Assembly: GCA_036877525.1 (NCBI GenBank)
Contig: JAZGTH010000015.1
Span: forward strand, 6,595,001 to 6,659,000
From: Chromobotia macracanthus
Lineage: Eukaryota > Chordata > Actinopteri > Cypriniformes > Botiidae
Direction: 5' to 3'
DNA: 64,000 bases
This document shows, piece after piece, positions 44,961 to 59,600 of the stretch. Numbering within the stretch: position 1 is the stretch's first letter; every line of letters begins with the position of its first letter. The notes beneath the pieces were generated by a model that saw only the letters and a list, made by a program, of their open reading frames with translations, was not told where the DNA came from and ran no database searches. The position numbers and the translations under genes were made by a program.

Positions 44961-47900
44961 ATACATGATTCAATTATCTTTAATAGACTAAAAAAGGTCT
45001 GAGGGAAGCTGTTGAATCAATTAGGAGAAATATTGACTGGGTCTTGTGTTTTTTAGGCCAGTTCTACAAGTGCCAAGAGACTGCCGTCGTGGACAGAAAA
45101 TAAGATTTGACGTTTGGTTTGAAGTTCTTTGTTACAATGCTTTTTCAGAAAGTTTGTTGATAATAACAGGAAAGTTAGTAAGTGTATGTTATCAGCTTCC
45201 TGTGTTGCAGTGCTTCGAATTTTTGAGGGTATTTACACTTTGTGTTTTTTGCTGATGTGAAAGCTGTCTGACTGTGAAATAACTAAATGTCCTTCAAGAC
45301 TCATTGGTGATGGAGGGACTTTGTCACATGTATCTGGTGGTTCACGCCACTTACAGTATGTAAAGGTTACACCTCCCAAATGATATAACCATCATGTAGC
45401 AATTTACCAGAAACTCTCACAGGCTTTTAACAACAGAATTTTACTGTGAGACATTAGCATTATCATAGCATATCATATCATATTTGTAAATGGCACAAAA
45501 ATATTTGATTTAGATCTTTTTGGAGACAATGTCTCCAATGACACATTTATTGATTTAAAATATAAAATCGATTTATATTGATATTTATATTAATCAAAAA
45601 TATAAAAGTGTTTTGTTTTTCAGGTTTGTCCTTTTATTCACCTCTGTGCTTGTCTATATAAAAAAAGTCATGTTTCTTCCTCGTCTGGCATGGTTTCTGT
45701 AGACAGATTGTGATTTTGATACATCACTGAACTGACAAGCTTATCTTTTGTTTAGTTCAAAAAATCTTTTGTTTTGTTGTGTAACCACCCATTGACAAAG
45801 GGTGGCATGCGGGTGACGAACCGCTCGCAGGCACACCCTCCCTTTCAGTTGTCACGTTGATGTCACCTTCGTTGTGCTGCAGGGGATGGTGGGTGTGTCC
45901 GGAGGACCTTTAGCAGCAGCTTGGTCTGATCTGGGTGGTGGGAGAGAGCTGGGCAAGAGTCAAGGATTTAGCTGTCCCTAGAACAGCATGTTAGCCTATA
46001 GTGTTGGTATTTGCAGACTCATGCAGTCAAGTGTTTCATAGCATGATGCTCTCTGGTCTGTTTGGTCATGTGATGGTGTTGTAAACTGACAAGTCTGACC
46101 GCATTGTCCATGCTGTTGCTGAAAATGATAAACTGGCATAAACAACGGTAAACAACTCCCGGACTGTGTGCACCAAACAAATTTGTCACTTCTGATCCCA
46201 AGTGTTATGTTCGTTAAACTACCTAAATGCAGTCTTGTAGTTGCACTCCAAAAAGTGAAATTTAACCATGTTTGGGTTAAAACAGTAAGCCTAGCCTTGT
46301 AGTTTGCATGCAGAAAAGATGAGACTGACAGAAGTGGCATGTTTCACAAGCTGAAGATTGCGGATCCATTACACCCCTCCCCCCAAAATGCTGTCCTTGC
46401 AGTGCAGTACCCACAACCCTCCCCCACCTCAGAGATAGGATTACACTTGTGATTTGGCAGACGTTACGCCACCTAGCTCCCGATCCTGGATGATGTCCAG
46501 CGTCGGCACTCAACAGGCCCAGCGTATCAACAGTATATGCTGCGTATCGAACAAACGGCTGTGTTGAAAAACTGAAATCGTAGCGCGCTGCGGTCAGCAG
46601 CCGAGTGGCCATATTGGACAGGGTGAGTTCCTGCCGTGCAGGGAGGTTGAGTCAACAGGCTGGAAATATCCTGCAGTTGGTGCTGGCAGTACAACCCCAA
46701 GGTTGGAGTAAATCGCTGGAGGGTCTCACAGGGTTTGACAAACATCATTTTTGCCCTAGTTTAGCCACAGCTAATGTTTTGAACAGCGTTCAGCTGTTCA
46801 AAGTCACAGTGAAATCAAAATATACTATTCTTATTTTTTATTAAATATTGCATTTATTATATTGTTTTTGTGCAATATTAAATATTGTGTTTATTATAAA
46901 TGGTTTATCTGTGCACAGCATTATTTTTTTTAATTCATGTGCCCTTGTAAACTTATAAAAATAAAAAATATTACTTCCCCTCTGGAACGGTGATCGTTCT
47001 CAGATGAAGTCAGTCTGAAAGCTTGGGTGGAGCCAGCGGTCTGTCTATCACAAGCTTTAAACCGCCTACTTTTCTACATCCAATTAATTCACAAAACAAG
47101 CCACACCCCCTCCATTTTACTCTGAATTAGGTCACAACACTGAAATAGAGTCAGAACTTCCAGTTCAAGAGGACTTTAAAAAAAAAAAAAAAAAAAGCAT
47201 TTGGGTGTCTCCTCAAAACATGTTTTCTCCACTGCAGGGCTTTGTAGCTTCGTGTTGGACCAGCCCAGCTTGTTTTTATTTGTCTTGTTTGTGACTGAGG
47301 CACATCTTATTTAGCAGACAAGCTTGTTTTCGCATTCTACTCTGTGGAAATTGAGTTTAAAATCAACATGATGAAGCATTTACGCACATTTTACCTCCAT
47401 ACCGTGACGTATTTCTGAGTGAGAGGGGACATTCAATTAGAAACAAATGTAGGACAGGACTTGATTTTATCCATTGGGAATTGTTTGGATGAAGAGCGGC
47501 CTAGGTGTAACAGGTGGTTGGAGGGGAGTAGTTCATGTCAGCTGAATATAAATGCCATTTTAAAGAGTTATTTTATATATATTTTTTTAAGTTTGTTCCT
47601 CTTGGAATAACATGCTCCAATGATCATAATAAGGAACTTGTAGGTATTGTATTTTAAAACAAAATAGGCACATTTTTATTTTTGATTTTATGTTGACTGT
47701 TATTTGAGTTTATTTTGTTATTAGGTGTGCATTCTGTATTTTTGTTTGTCACCATTCATATCCGTTATACTATATCATCATTCTAATTTAAATCATTGTA
47801 GAGGTGCTGACCAGCACTTTCCTTGCTTTCACAGTTTGAGATGCTCTTTTGTGGCCCTTGATTGTTGCAGGTGGTGACAGAGCTGTGGTCTTGGGTTGCT

Positions 47901-50452
47901 TTCTATCTCATCAATATACGGAAACTGTAAATGGTCGAATTCAACAGCTCTGTGTCCCTGGTTGTGACCTCCTGCTTTGAGCTGGGAAGGTGATGGATTT
48001 CTCAGCATAGCTTTGGCTGTGCTCCAGACTGGCACAGTCCCTTATCTCTGAGCCTCAGGCCACTCTGCCTCTAGTTACAGGCTGGGATAACAAAACTGGA
48101 CTCTCTCACACACACCCTGGAGGGGAGATATGCTTACATGCGCACACACATTCACGCAGAATGCCATATGCCCACACATGGATGAGGGCAGTGTGAGCTT
48201 ATCCCAGTGGAGCTCTGGTACTTCAGAGTCCCGACTCGAAGCTCTGTGACCTGCAGCGTGGGTCCAAGCTGCTTGAAGGCAGACGTTTGAAAAATTGTTA
48301 AGAAATGAGAGAATTATTCAGTATTGTCAAAGGTCACTAACTTTTCTTTGTTCATCAGTTCTTCACTGGCAGCGTGAGTCATGTGAATGTGTTTATTGGT
48401 CTGTTTGCAGGCTGTGTAAATATGTTGTTTTGCTTGTGTTGCGCGCTGTAGCCAGGTTCCGCAGGATTTCCTCAGTGGTGTGAGCAAAACCGCGACTAAA
48501 TTATAGCACCTATTCCCCTTTCTGTGTGACAGCTGCGATGCACAACAGCTCACCTTTGTGCACTGGCTGAGAGCAGTGAGAAGGTCTTCCTTTGATGTGT
48601 GTGTGTGTATGATTGTGTGTGTGTTTGTAGGGTACCTTAGGGTTAGAGTTGAAGCAAATCTTAGCCACTAATCTTAAATGCAACTATACTGCACACACAG
48701 CCACATAGCAACCATGTAGAAAAAACACTCAGCAACGTCCTAGCAACGTCTCAGAAACGTCTTAGCAACATCCTGGCATTGTGGTGGCAAGTTCACATTT
48801 TTTATATAAGGTAAAGATCTGGTTTAGTTATACTATCATAATTGCAAGTGTCTGCATTCCCTCTGGCTGATTAATAAACTTGATTTAGCCCACATTGTTT
48901 AGAGCTATTCTTGAGATATCTCTCAGCAGTCAAGTGAAATCGTAGACTTTATTTGAAGAACAGCATTATCAAGCAGTGCTTCAACGTCCTGAGCTCTCTG
49001 TGGATGGAGAGTCTCGCTGTGAAGAACATGTCCCTGTTAAAGCGACTGAGATCAGAGCTGGGAATTGGCCTCTCTCACCACTCACAGGGTGAAAGGTCAC
49101 ATTCTGACTCTCATTGCAGATAAAGGAGCCTTTTCATGTGTTGAACCCTCAGACCAAAACACACACGATTTTCTGAGTTTCTTTGAACTCAAGCCTGCGC
49201 TTCTAACAGTCGGTAGAGGAAGCCTTTCCTATCCACACATCCTCTCCAATAGGAGATGGCGAACACGTGCACACACGCACACACACCGCATCACATTTGA
49301 GTGTTAAAGGAGTGCTGAAACTTGTGACAGGGACTGTTTGTCACACCCAGCAGTGTATAAAGTGTTTGAGTGTTTTTCTTTCTTGAAAGAAAATAAAAAG
49401 AGGGTAGATTCCTCAAGTTTTATTTCATTGATTCATTATTTAAAACTCTGCGGTTTTCAAATGAGGTGGATTAAGGTTTTGTGTAGTTGAGTTAGACACA
49501 CGCTACAGAACTGCTCTGAATCCAAAGATCTTTCAGGCGAACAGCCTTTATGTCCCTTATACTTGAAAGCTTTTATCTCTTAAATCAAATTGACACACAA
49601 GTCTTGAAAAAACTGTCTGAATATCTGATGTCACACAAAATATCATTTATATCACTTCACCTGCTACTGCTGTGGGTGTTTACTTTAGCAGAAAGAAATT
49701 GTTTGGCAGGAACAAGGCGGAAGAGCCTTTCCAGTCGTGAGGATGGAGCAATGTTTTCTCTTTGAAGTGCCTCTCTGTCTTAAATGCCGGTGCATTCTAG
49801 AAGTTTTTTTTAAGGAGTCTAGATCTGCTGTTGTTTTCTTGCTTTCTTTTTGATTTCTTGTCTGCTTGCCATGCCACATATCCAACTTGGAAACAGGGAA
49901 ATTTTATGAGCCTCCTTGATCGGTAGTTCTGCTTTGGCAGTCATGTGGGGGTGTGTGTTTGCGTATTCGGTATGGATGTATATATAGAATGCTGTATTAA
50001 GGCCTTGGTTGTTTTTCATTCGAAGATGGTGATAATAATAGCATGTTTTAAAATTATCCTGGCCCATATAACAATTCTACGACAGCAGTAAATTAATTCA
50101 TGCAGCCGTTTGTTTAAACACACAAACTTATGCTGTGTCACGCTCCCAGGCATCTGCTCTCGTTGTTTGTTTGAACATTTTCTTGTTTTGTTCCTATCAC
50201 TAAACGACCACTTATAAAACAAATAGTTCTGATTGTATGGGTTGTGTTTAAAGCACATTCTACATTAGTATCAATTCTATGTAATGTGGCAAGTTGCTGT
50301 TGCTTGGCAACCATAAACATTTATGATAAAGAAGTATATTATTCAGTGTATTCTGAATTATTAACAATAAAATGAACTCTTTATTGGACATGGTGAATCT
50401 TTTAACACAGTATTGTTGCTGTTTCTTTTTAAAAGCCATAAGCCAGTCCATA

Positions 50453-50828
50453 AAAGGTGCAGTAAGCAATTTCTGAGAAACGCTGTTGACAATTGACAGC
50501 AACACTCCAACAAACAATTTTGTGAATATTTGCTAGATGTCAGTTCTGTGTGTGTGTGTGTTGATAAAAATGTTGTGTTTGAACATGGCTGGTCCTGGCT
50601 GTGTAAATAGGAGACAAAATGGAGTGGAACGGATCAATCAGTAAAAAATCATAACACTCTTATAGCCAATCAGCAATGGGGGCATATGCGCCCCCTTTAA
50701 GCGGTTGCCTGTGTTGCATAGCATGTTTGTTATTTTGTGGGCGGAGCAGTAAAGGGAGGGGTGTGTTTGTTTGGGTGTTGATTTCAAATGTCAGCAGCGT
50801 TTCTCAGAAATCACTTACTGCACCTTTA
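50453..50828. mobile_element. Inverted-repeat element, 376 bp
   Basis: The left end AAAGGTGCAGTAAGCAATTT with CTGAGAAACGCTG and the right end CAGCGTTTCTCAGAAATCAC with TTACTGCACCTTT form a terminal inverted repeat of about 33 bp. The interior is non-coding and includes GCATATGCGCCCCC. A recent-looking MITE in mef2d intron 1. Confidence 0.85.
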
Positions 50829-51170
50829 AGAGGGTTTAAGGAAGAACAGCCCTTCTGCATATTAAACTGACTGTAATGCATTCGTTTATGAACCTTTATG
50901 AGCGGCTAATGTACCCATGTTAACCAACGAGTTAAAAGGCAAGATTAGGAGAAGAGTGCTGCATAACACACTCCAGTACAGAGACCCTTCAGCAGGTATT
51001 TGCCTGCAAATGAAGGTGCTTTAGCTCTGTTGGTAACATCAGTGTTAAGGGTTTGTGCATGAGGCTTGGGCCGTCACACACTGCACAACCTGATTGTGCT
51101 TCTATGTGAGGGTTCTGTACGGCTGCTCCCTGGCATACAGAAACCTTGAAATCTGTTAAATGACTCTTAA

Positions 51171-51290
51171 AAGTGTAGTTTGCTCAGAAATAAACAGTCT
51201 CTCCATCATTTACTCACCCTTGTGTTGTTCCATACCCACATTATTTCTTCTGTAGAACACAAAAGGAGAAATTTAGGTTTGCATGTGCGA
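51171..51290. mobile_element. AAGGGATAGTTC-type MITE fragment
   Basis: TCCATCATTTACTCACCCTTG, GTTGTTCCATACC and GTAGAACACAAAAG are colinear with the left half of the element at 43098-43374. The right end is not recognised. Confidence 0.55.
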
Positions 51291-51562
51291 TAATGTATTG
51301 ACAGTATGTTTGTTTTTGGGTTATAATACCCTTAAAGTTACAGAGGTGAAATCTACCTTAATCATTGGTTAAAAATGAGGATGAGTGACAGATTGTGGGA
51401 GTTTTTGACAAGCTTGCCAATAATTGTTTTGTGATTAGTAATTTAATTATATCTTACTCAGGCTTTTGTATCTCCATCTAATGACAGAAGCAGGTGGAAA
51501 GCCATTGAAATTTCGTCACATCAGTTTTGGTTCTGAGTTCTGTCTCTTTTTTCTTTTTACAG

Positions 51563-51986
51563 AGTTCATCACCAGACCATCATCATCATCATCAGCAGAT
51601 TTTTTGGGGGGGTGTTTGGATATCAGAACAGACACCTGTTGGATGACTTGCACCCTGAGCAGGCCATGATCTGACGGCCCTACCAGGAGGCCACACTCTC
51701 TCTTTGATTTTTCCTTCCCTCCTTCCTTTTTTATCAGTGGAGGAAGACGGGTGAGCCCAGCTGCCTTAGACAGGTGGCATACGGAGAGAGAGAGAGACTC
51801 TCTCACGCACACACACTTCTTTATACACAGAGACGAATAGTCGCTGATTCTGTCGGACGTGCTCCTGACAGTTTGAATTTTGACCTCTGACCTTGCCACA
51901 CCCCCAACCCTGCTCAGCCAATCACAGCAGCCATGGGGAGAAAAAAGATTCAGATTCAGCGAATTACAGATGAGCGTAACAGACAG
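51563..51986 (+). CDS. mef2d: mef2d exon 2: 5'UTR and start codon
   Basis: The acceptor TTTTTTCTTTTTACAG ends at 51562. The ATG at 51933 is in a perfect Kozak context (GCAGCCATGG). The 18 codons to the donor CAG|GTGAGT at 51986 read MGRKKIQIQRITDERNRQ, the start of the MADS box. The Gln at residue 9 and Thr at 12 fit MEF2D rather than MEF2C. The 370-nt leader has a CAT-repeat stretch and two overlapping short upstream frames (51643-51669 and 51666-51674), which may damp translation. Exon length and phase match the MEF2 family. Confidence 0.95.
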
Positions 51987-54900
51987 GTGAGTACACAGGC
52001 AGTCTGTTTAGTTTAGAATAAAACACTTTTCTGTGCACTACAGTAAACAAAATTTTAAAGCTTTCTTTAGATCAACATCTTGCTAAACATACACCGGAGA
52101 GGCTGGAGTATTTAGTAGCATTTAAGTTGAACTTGCTGTAATTAGTTATGACTCTTTTAAGTTGAATTAATTTGCATCTGTAATTTAGGCAGTGTAAAGC
52201 AGAAAGTACACAAAATCATATTTCTCACCAAAGTGTGCTTTAAATGGGTTTAAAAGTGAAATGTATTAAATTAAGTTTGTATTAACTGTGTTAAGTTTAA
52301 CACCACAACCCCCCCCCAGAGTGTAAAAAATGTCACTTGCAAAATATTGCTGTTTGTTTACTTCAACCAATGCTGTACTGTACAGTTCTGACCAAGCAAT
52401 TGCCACACCTAAGTGGTGTTAGTAAATGACTCTCTATGGTTCATTTGAATCATCCTATGCTCACCCCATGCTGTAAATGTGCCAACGAGTAAAGCTAGGT
52501 TCCAGCTGTTTTGTAATCTTTCCGTCCATGTTTAAGACATTAGGGAGGTAAATGAGGGCTGTGTGAAATGTTTCTGTGGTCACAGCGGTGGTTTGGAGCT
52601 GTGCTGATAGGTGTAGTCACTCTTTAAATTGACCAGGTGTTCACACTCTGCTCCGCTGTATCAGCGCTTTCTCTCTCTCAGGTGTGCCTGACCAGCCATA
52701 TGTTGAACAAACTTACAAAAAGTCTGTAGTTTGTCTGACCTAGATTTGGGCCTAATATCAATTTTATTCGCAGTTCCCCTCTTGAAAATGATCCAGCTCT
52801 GTGGTTCTTGCGCGTCTGACCTTTTAGCGATTTTTCACAGGCGTCATGGTAATTAAAGAATTCAGCTGCATAAGAAACTACAGCTAACAGAACGAGCCGG
52901 GCATCTTTGCAAAGATAAAATATGGCTTTAATTACAAAACTCCAACATCAGGGCAGTTATATAAAAGAGGTGTAAAAGAACCGACAAATCCAAATCTCCC
53001 ATAGAGAGACAGCAGCAGGTGAGAGAGCGCGGCGGAGTCCGTGTGTGCAGTAAAGGTCAGTAGGTAAGCGATCCACCCTGAGGTTAATTGGATAGAGAGA
53101 AGAATGGAGAGAAGTCAGGTCACTGCCTCGTCCTCTCAGCACTCTTCACAATGATGAAGTTGTGTTCTCCTGTTGCCATTGGTTACCTTTGATTTCTATT
53201 TTTGTTGGCAATTATGTTGCTGGTGTTTATCCTGGTGCTGGGAGCAGGAACATCAGCTCAGTGATTGTTGAGGTGGACAATTTTCTTACACCTAATGGAG
53301 AAGGGCTTTTATAATACTGAAATTCGGTCACTGTCTGCTAACACTAGAGCTTTTAAGGTTAAGGAGTCTTGGGTTTGAAAAGAAAACTTTCTTGCTGTCT
53401 GTGAACTCTGTGTACTTTAGGTGGTGCTTGTGGTTGCAGGGAGTAGAAAGAAAGAGAAAAGCCATCTTGTTGACAGTAGAAAATGCCCTGTCGGTTCTGG
53501 GAGAGCAGAATCAGCTCTTAGACTGATCTTAAGTCAGCCTAAAGACACTGCAATAATATCAACTCTATCTGTATCTATGTGTTGCGGTTGAGTAAACATA
53601 TCTAAGCATCCATAAAACAGAAGCAAAAGCCAAAGGCTTGTTTTTAGAAGACATCTTAAATTACAATGTGTTTCTGTTCAGTCTTGTTTTATTGGCTTTT
53701 TTTTGTCTTAACTAAACTTTATTTTGTATTTACGATCCAATAAAATTGTCCCGTGTTGACACATTTCCTGTTAAACTCACAAGTTTTTGCAAACCTGTAG
53801 GGTTTATGACCACAAACCTCCTTGTTAGTAAGTTTGCAGGTATTATTGGGGGAGGGGCTAACTTATTCTACAAATTATCTGATCATATTTTGCCCCTAAA
53901 AGCATCTAAGTCTCTCTGTTTCTCCTGTCCAAAAATGTTCCTTTCTCTCTGCAGGTGACCTTCACCAAACGGAAGTTTGGTCTGATGAAGAAGGCTTATG
54001 AGCTGAGTGTGTTGTGTGACTGCGAGATTGCCCTCATCATTTTCAATCACTCAAACAAGCTCTTCCAGTATGCCAGCACTGACATGGACAAAGTGCTGCT
54101 CAAATACACAGAGTACAATGAGCCGCACGAGAGCAGGACCAATGCAGACATCATTGAGGTAATACAGACACACCAGCCCACAGATTCTCCCTCTTTCAGC
54201 CTGAGAGCAACATGTGGGAAGTCATATTGTTTTGTTTTGTTTGTTGGTTCTGGTACTTTGTTTGTCATTTATAAAAAGGTACATTTTGTGGTCCACGGCA
54301 CAGTGATAATAATACCATGGAACTTTAAACCTGTAATCCATAACTTTTTGGGGTTACAAATTATCAAAATCAGTTATTGAGCAAGTGCATGACAGATCAG
54401 TGTTAAACAAGATCATCTTACCTCACCCCGATTCCCAACGGTAAGCTTATAAGAATGGTTTATAATTTGAGCTGTTGGGTCAGATTTTCTGGAAAATGTC
54501 AGGTTGGCTTCATTTGATTTCGACATTTTTAAAATAAACCTTTAAAGAAAAGTATGTAAAGTAACCCTGCAATTTTATGTTTCAAACTAAGATGCCGGTA
54601 AGAGGCCAAAGTTACAGATTGCAGCTTAAATATATTAATGTGGTAATCTTTTACCATGAGATTTTTAAAGTGACCACATAGGTTCATGATATTGCAGATT
54701 GATCAGGAAATGTCAGGGCTGTGCATAGCTGATAGGGTTCGAGTGTGTGTCTACAGAGCAAGCTAAAGGGTGGTTCAGAAGGTCTCTGTAAGTTACTGGC
54801 TGACTGCCTGGACGATAGTGGGACAGGAGAGCTAGAGACAGCTGTACCCTCTACCTCCTCCTGTCTTTGGCCAGAGAGAGAAAGTGGCTTACACACGCTG

Positions 54901-56652
54901 CCCATCCGGTGTCCGTCCAGTCCAACACAAGATGGCGGCTGTGTGTGACGTATTGTTCAGAGGTGCATTATGTCAGTCCTGCAGACAAGATTTTTTTAAA
55001 TAAAGCTATAACTGTTAGAATGTGCTAAACCATGCTGATCATATTTAGCAAATAAAAACTTTATTAATTTAAAACTTTACTTGAAGGATAACTGTATATC
55101 ATATTAAAACCTGTTTGCAGAGTATATGTATTCAGTTTTTCTTATGCTATTGGCAAATTGTTTTTTCTCTTGTTTAAAGCACACAAAACAGTGAAGTTTA
55201 TGCTTAGAACAAGAAAAAACTACTTGCCAAATTGACTAAGGAAAATACACTTATGTACTTTATTTTCTTGTGCAGTTTTGCTTAAGTAATTTGAAGGAGG
55301 TTTAGATGTTTAGCTGGCAAAAATACTGTTTAAAAACGTATAGTTTGCAGTGAAAGGGCGTCTGTTTAGGTTGAATGGTAATTTCCACTCAGTTTGAAAT
55401 GTCATCGGGGTGTGCATACTCGTGTGGTGTCAGAAGAGTGTGTGATAGTGGCAAACTGAAGTGTATATGTGTGTTTCACAGAAGCCCCCAGTGGTGTGTG
55501 TGCATGTTTCCTGTTGGGTGCAGCTGCAGAAATCTCTTAAGAGAGACAGTGTGTGTGCGTGCACGTGTGTATATGTGTATGTGTGCGTGCACGTGTGTGC
55601 ATGTGCTGTAGTGAGGGCATTGGGCTGCTGTGGGCCACATCAGCTCAAGCCTGACTGGGCTGATTTGAGTGTGTGTGTGCGTGCGTGCGTATGCGTGTAT
55701 AAAGGCTGAAGGCTGTCTCATGTAATATTGAGAGGCTGTGTGACAGCAGAGGCAGACCTGCTGCTTGGTTCCCAGTGTTTGGCCCGATAAGAGATCAAGT
55801 CTTCAGTGGAGTAACATTCTCAATTGACTTCCTGTACTTTATACCCAATGACAAACCCGCTCTCTCTCCTCTACCCCTCAGTATAGGTCACAAGGTACAG
55901 GTGCAGATATCATCTGCTGCTGTGACTTTCTGTGTTTTCCCAGCAGAGACAAATGCTTTATTGCAAAGTCTGGTGTGGGCAGCACTTTTCTCGTAAGTCT
56001 GTCCCAGACACAAAGTCTGTTCCTAAAACTAGACAACTTAATTATGCTGCCTGCTTGGAAATTTTAGCCAAAGTCTAAGGCATGATTGCATTTTGTAGAG
56101 TAGGAAATCGCAGAATGCATTGCAAAAAGCTCTATGAAAATTAATTCAAGATGGTAGACACCTCATAAAAAGGTTAATTAAAAATACTTGTGTAAATTAA
56201 TCAGCGCTTATTTTACCCAGTATTTATGTTATGAATTTATAATTCTAACCAGAATGACACAGAATATCACGTCTCTGTTGAAATCAATTATAAGCCGAGT
56301 TTCCTGTGTGTGATACATGAAGAGGCCATCTTGAGTGTCGTACGGAGTTGCTGCCTATGTAAAGCATTCCAAATCGTTTACTTTTGAGGTTTTATGATTG
56401 TCAGGATGCTCCCAATGTAGGCAGCGAGGCAGCTTACTAGGTCTTGGAATCAGAGAGAGAGATTCCAACAAGATGAGAATGAAACAAAGGTGAGAAATTC
56501 ACTGTGTATAAATTGTAAAGTGCCAGTGCATCCAGAGATAAACCCTCACACTCTCTACAGCTCACTGTATGCTCACACATATTCAGGCAGACATGCTTTC
56601 ACACTAATGTATGACTGAACAGACTCATATGTACGCACACAGCCTCTCTTTC

Positions 56653-56686
<34 letters not shown>

Positions 56687-59600
56687 TTGTATGGGGGCTG
56701 CCTGCTTCTTGTGCCAGAGCTTGTTAATTTGCTTGACTGCAGATCCCAATCAGAAGAGAAGCACAGAGAGAGAAAGAGAGACATAGACAGGAAGGAGGAG
56801 AATGATAGACATGAAGTGTGGGTGTTTAAAGATGAAGATCTTGTTGAGATTGAGAGAAGGGGCTGAGAAGAAACCCTTTGCCCCTTTAAGAAATGGCAAA
56901 CCTATCAAATTGCTGCATGCAGTGAAGTCCTAACCTACATTATTTGCCTTGAATATTGTGTTTCTCATGGAAAACTATTACCTACATTTCACAGACATTT
57001 TAAGGGATAAATCACTCAAAAATTTAGATTCTAATGTAATTTACTCATCCTCATGTCGTCACCAACCTGCAAGCATTTGTTCTGTGAAACACAAAAGCAA
57101 AATTTTGAAAGAATCTTCACCCTGGGCATAACTGTTCATAGTGAACATTTTTGTTTAGCTCCAAAATGGACAAAACAAACACAGTAGTTCATAATACCGG
57201 AGGGCATACAGCAGCTTTGTGTAAGAAACAGACCAAAATGTCAGTAGTTGATTTCAAATTTTGTTTTCCATGGTAAATACCAGCATAAAGATTGGAGGTT
57301 AATTTGCATTGGTCATTTTAGTGAACTATTTCTTTAATGCATTGCATATGTTAATTCATGTCGTTTTTAACTTTAATGTTATATTTTCTTTTGATTCCTG
57401 CTAGCCTATTTGTTGCCTATATTTGCCATTCATTTTCCTAATGAAGAGTATAGGGTCATGACTATGCCCACTTCCCTCAGTGTGCTGCCCTATCCATATG
57501 TAATCTAAGCTCTATTGACCCTAAGCCACTGTATATGGAGACCAGCAGGACACAGCTTTAAGCTACTCTTCTAAAGCCCTGTTTACATTCAGAGTTATTT
57601 TACTGCTGGAGGTCACCAGGTTATTTACTATTGGTAGCTAGTAGGCGTTCCTGCCACTATATACTCTAACACCATTGGTGGGCTGCACAAATGGCCATAG
57701 CTTTTGAAAAAAGTCTGTAAAAGTAAGATGTGATTCTAGACTGACAAGGTATCAGTTTTCTCACAGTTGTAAACCATCTGCAGGGGAAAACTGATGTGTA
57801 TAAATTTTACCAGTGCGTAATATATCATATCCTGAGCAAGATGAATGATTATTAATACTCAGAATGCTGACAGTTTCTGACACAGTTTTCCACTGATCAT
57901 TTTTTATTGCCTTCTGGCATGTGGGTAGAGAGAAATTATACAGAACAAAAATCAGACACAGAAACAATTTATCATTTTGTCTAGACTTAACTTTAGAATT
58001 TCACAAAAGGCAGGTCACTTGCACCGTCTTCACTCCCATTGGTGGGTGCCACGTTGCATCACTCCTCATTTGCATAAAGCTAAACTATCCTTGCGATTTT
58101 CATTGACATGCCTGTCATTAATTCAAATAATTATCAGTGTGAACGGGGCTTGAACTGTAGCATTTTAAGTACCATATTAAGCAGGAAAAACAGCAGATCT
58201 TTTACAAATGGACCAGGGCTGTTAGAGTTTTGCGATCAAATAAGTGTGAACTCTTCACCTGTCTCTCTCTAAGAGATGAGAAACTATGTATGCTGGACAC
58301 CAGCTAAACATCAGTATTAAGTTGATGTACTCCAGCTTATTCTCTCACATCCGCCCCACTGTGGGCTGAGCTGTTGGCTATCAGCCCAGATCAGCTGCTG
58401 AAATGACTCCATTAGCCTCATGTATGAGTTATAGTCAGACTGGCCTGATAATGGAGCCTTTAAAGGAGGAACGGGGATGTGGGGACGCAGAGCAGAGAGT
58501 TCAGAGGGACCACCAATCTGTCAGATGAGTGTATCTGCACGCTGATGTGTGTGTATGCAGGCAGGCTGCAGTAAAGCGAAGGCTTTGAGCATGTTCTCTG
58601 GGGATGGCTGGGGGGGTTGCAGGCTTCCATGCTTTGGGATGACATTACATCCTGCCTGTGTGGACATCAGCGCACACTTGAGCTTCCAGCTACACACTAA
58701 AGAGATAGAAAATGAGTGTATGTGTACACTTGACATACACATTTCCCCGCCAATATTCAGATTCAACTGTTAATCAGTATGGGTTTTTGAATGGCAGATA
58801 CTTTTACTTTAACACCTCCCCCAATGTCAGGCATGTTCTTGGTACATTGGAGGTGGGAGTTTAAAAAGGAAGATTTGGGAAGGAGGGGAATCGAGGACAG
58901 AAATGAGTCAGCTAAGTAAGCTGAAGAGCGAGAGCTTTACAGGATTAGACAAGGAAAATAAATGGAGGACAGAAAGATGGCAACAAGATGTAAAATGGTA
59001 TAAAACAAACCAATGAGAGTTGAGAAGCTACAGAAAGAACATAAATTGAGATGAGAGAAGAAAGAAAGTTAAAGGTCGAGGGGTAAAACCGGTGACATAA
59101 TGTAAGACAGGAAAGGGAAGCTAGAGAAGGGGATCGTGCAGGAGGAGGGAAGGGTGTTGAAGGGGGAGGGGTTGTACAGAATGAGGTTAGCCAGTCAGAG
59201 GCAGTGGAGCTCTGCAGGGGAATCTTCCCTTGGCAACACAAACAAGCACCCGCCCTATAAAGGAGAGACTGCAGGCAGAGAAATACAGGGACAGGTGAAC
59301 AGATGGAGCAGACTCGGTGACAAGCTGATCAGCTGACCTTTGTGTGTGCGTGCGTGTGCGCGCGTGTCGCATCTATCTAGGGAGCTTGTGCAATTGCTTG
59401 ACGTAAATATTTTATATTTTTTCTGTTATTTCATCAAATTATCTAAATCTGGTGCTTGCTAAGGCAAGACAGTTTTGCTTTGGATGATAAAAAGGGTGAA
59501 AAAATCCCATAGACTTCCTATGACAGGAGGAACTGAAACCATACACTAGCAGATTGTGGAACATTTTGCAAAGGCAAGCAGCACTCACGATTCCTTCTTC

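Larger units (their letters stand above)
33308..51562 (+). other. mef2d: mef2d intron 1
   Basis: An 18.3-kb intron by inference. It contains no supported gene. Contents listed separately are two minisatellites, a poly(A)/poly(T) tract, a 154-bp tandem duplication and several inverted-repeat elements. A complex, CpG-containing stretch at about 46480-46625 ends in TTGGACAGG|GTGAGT and could be an alternative 5' exon. An X-box-like GTTGCT-T-GGCAAC lies at 50299-50311. A MEF2-type TTATTTTTAG lies at 36909-36918 but is expected by chance. Confidence 0.45.

Noticed and set aside
53955..54380. 141-codon frame taken as a complete gene
   Set aside because: Only 53955-54158 is coding (mef2d exon 3); the remainder reads through the GTAATA donor into the intron.
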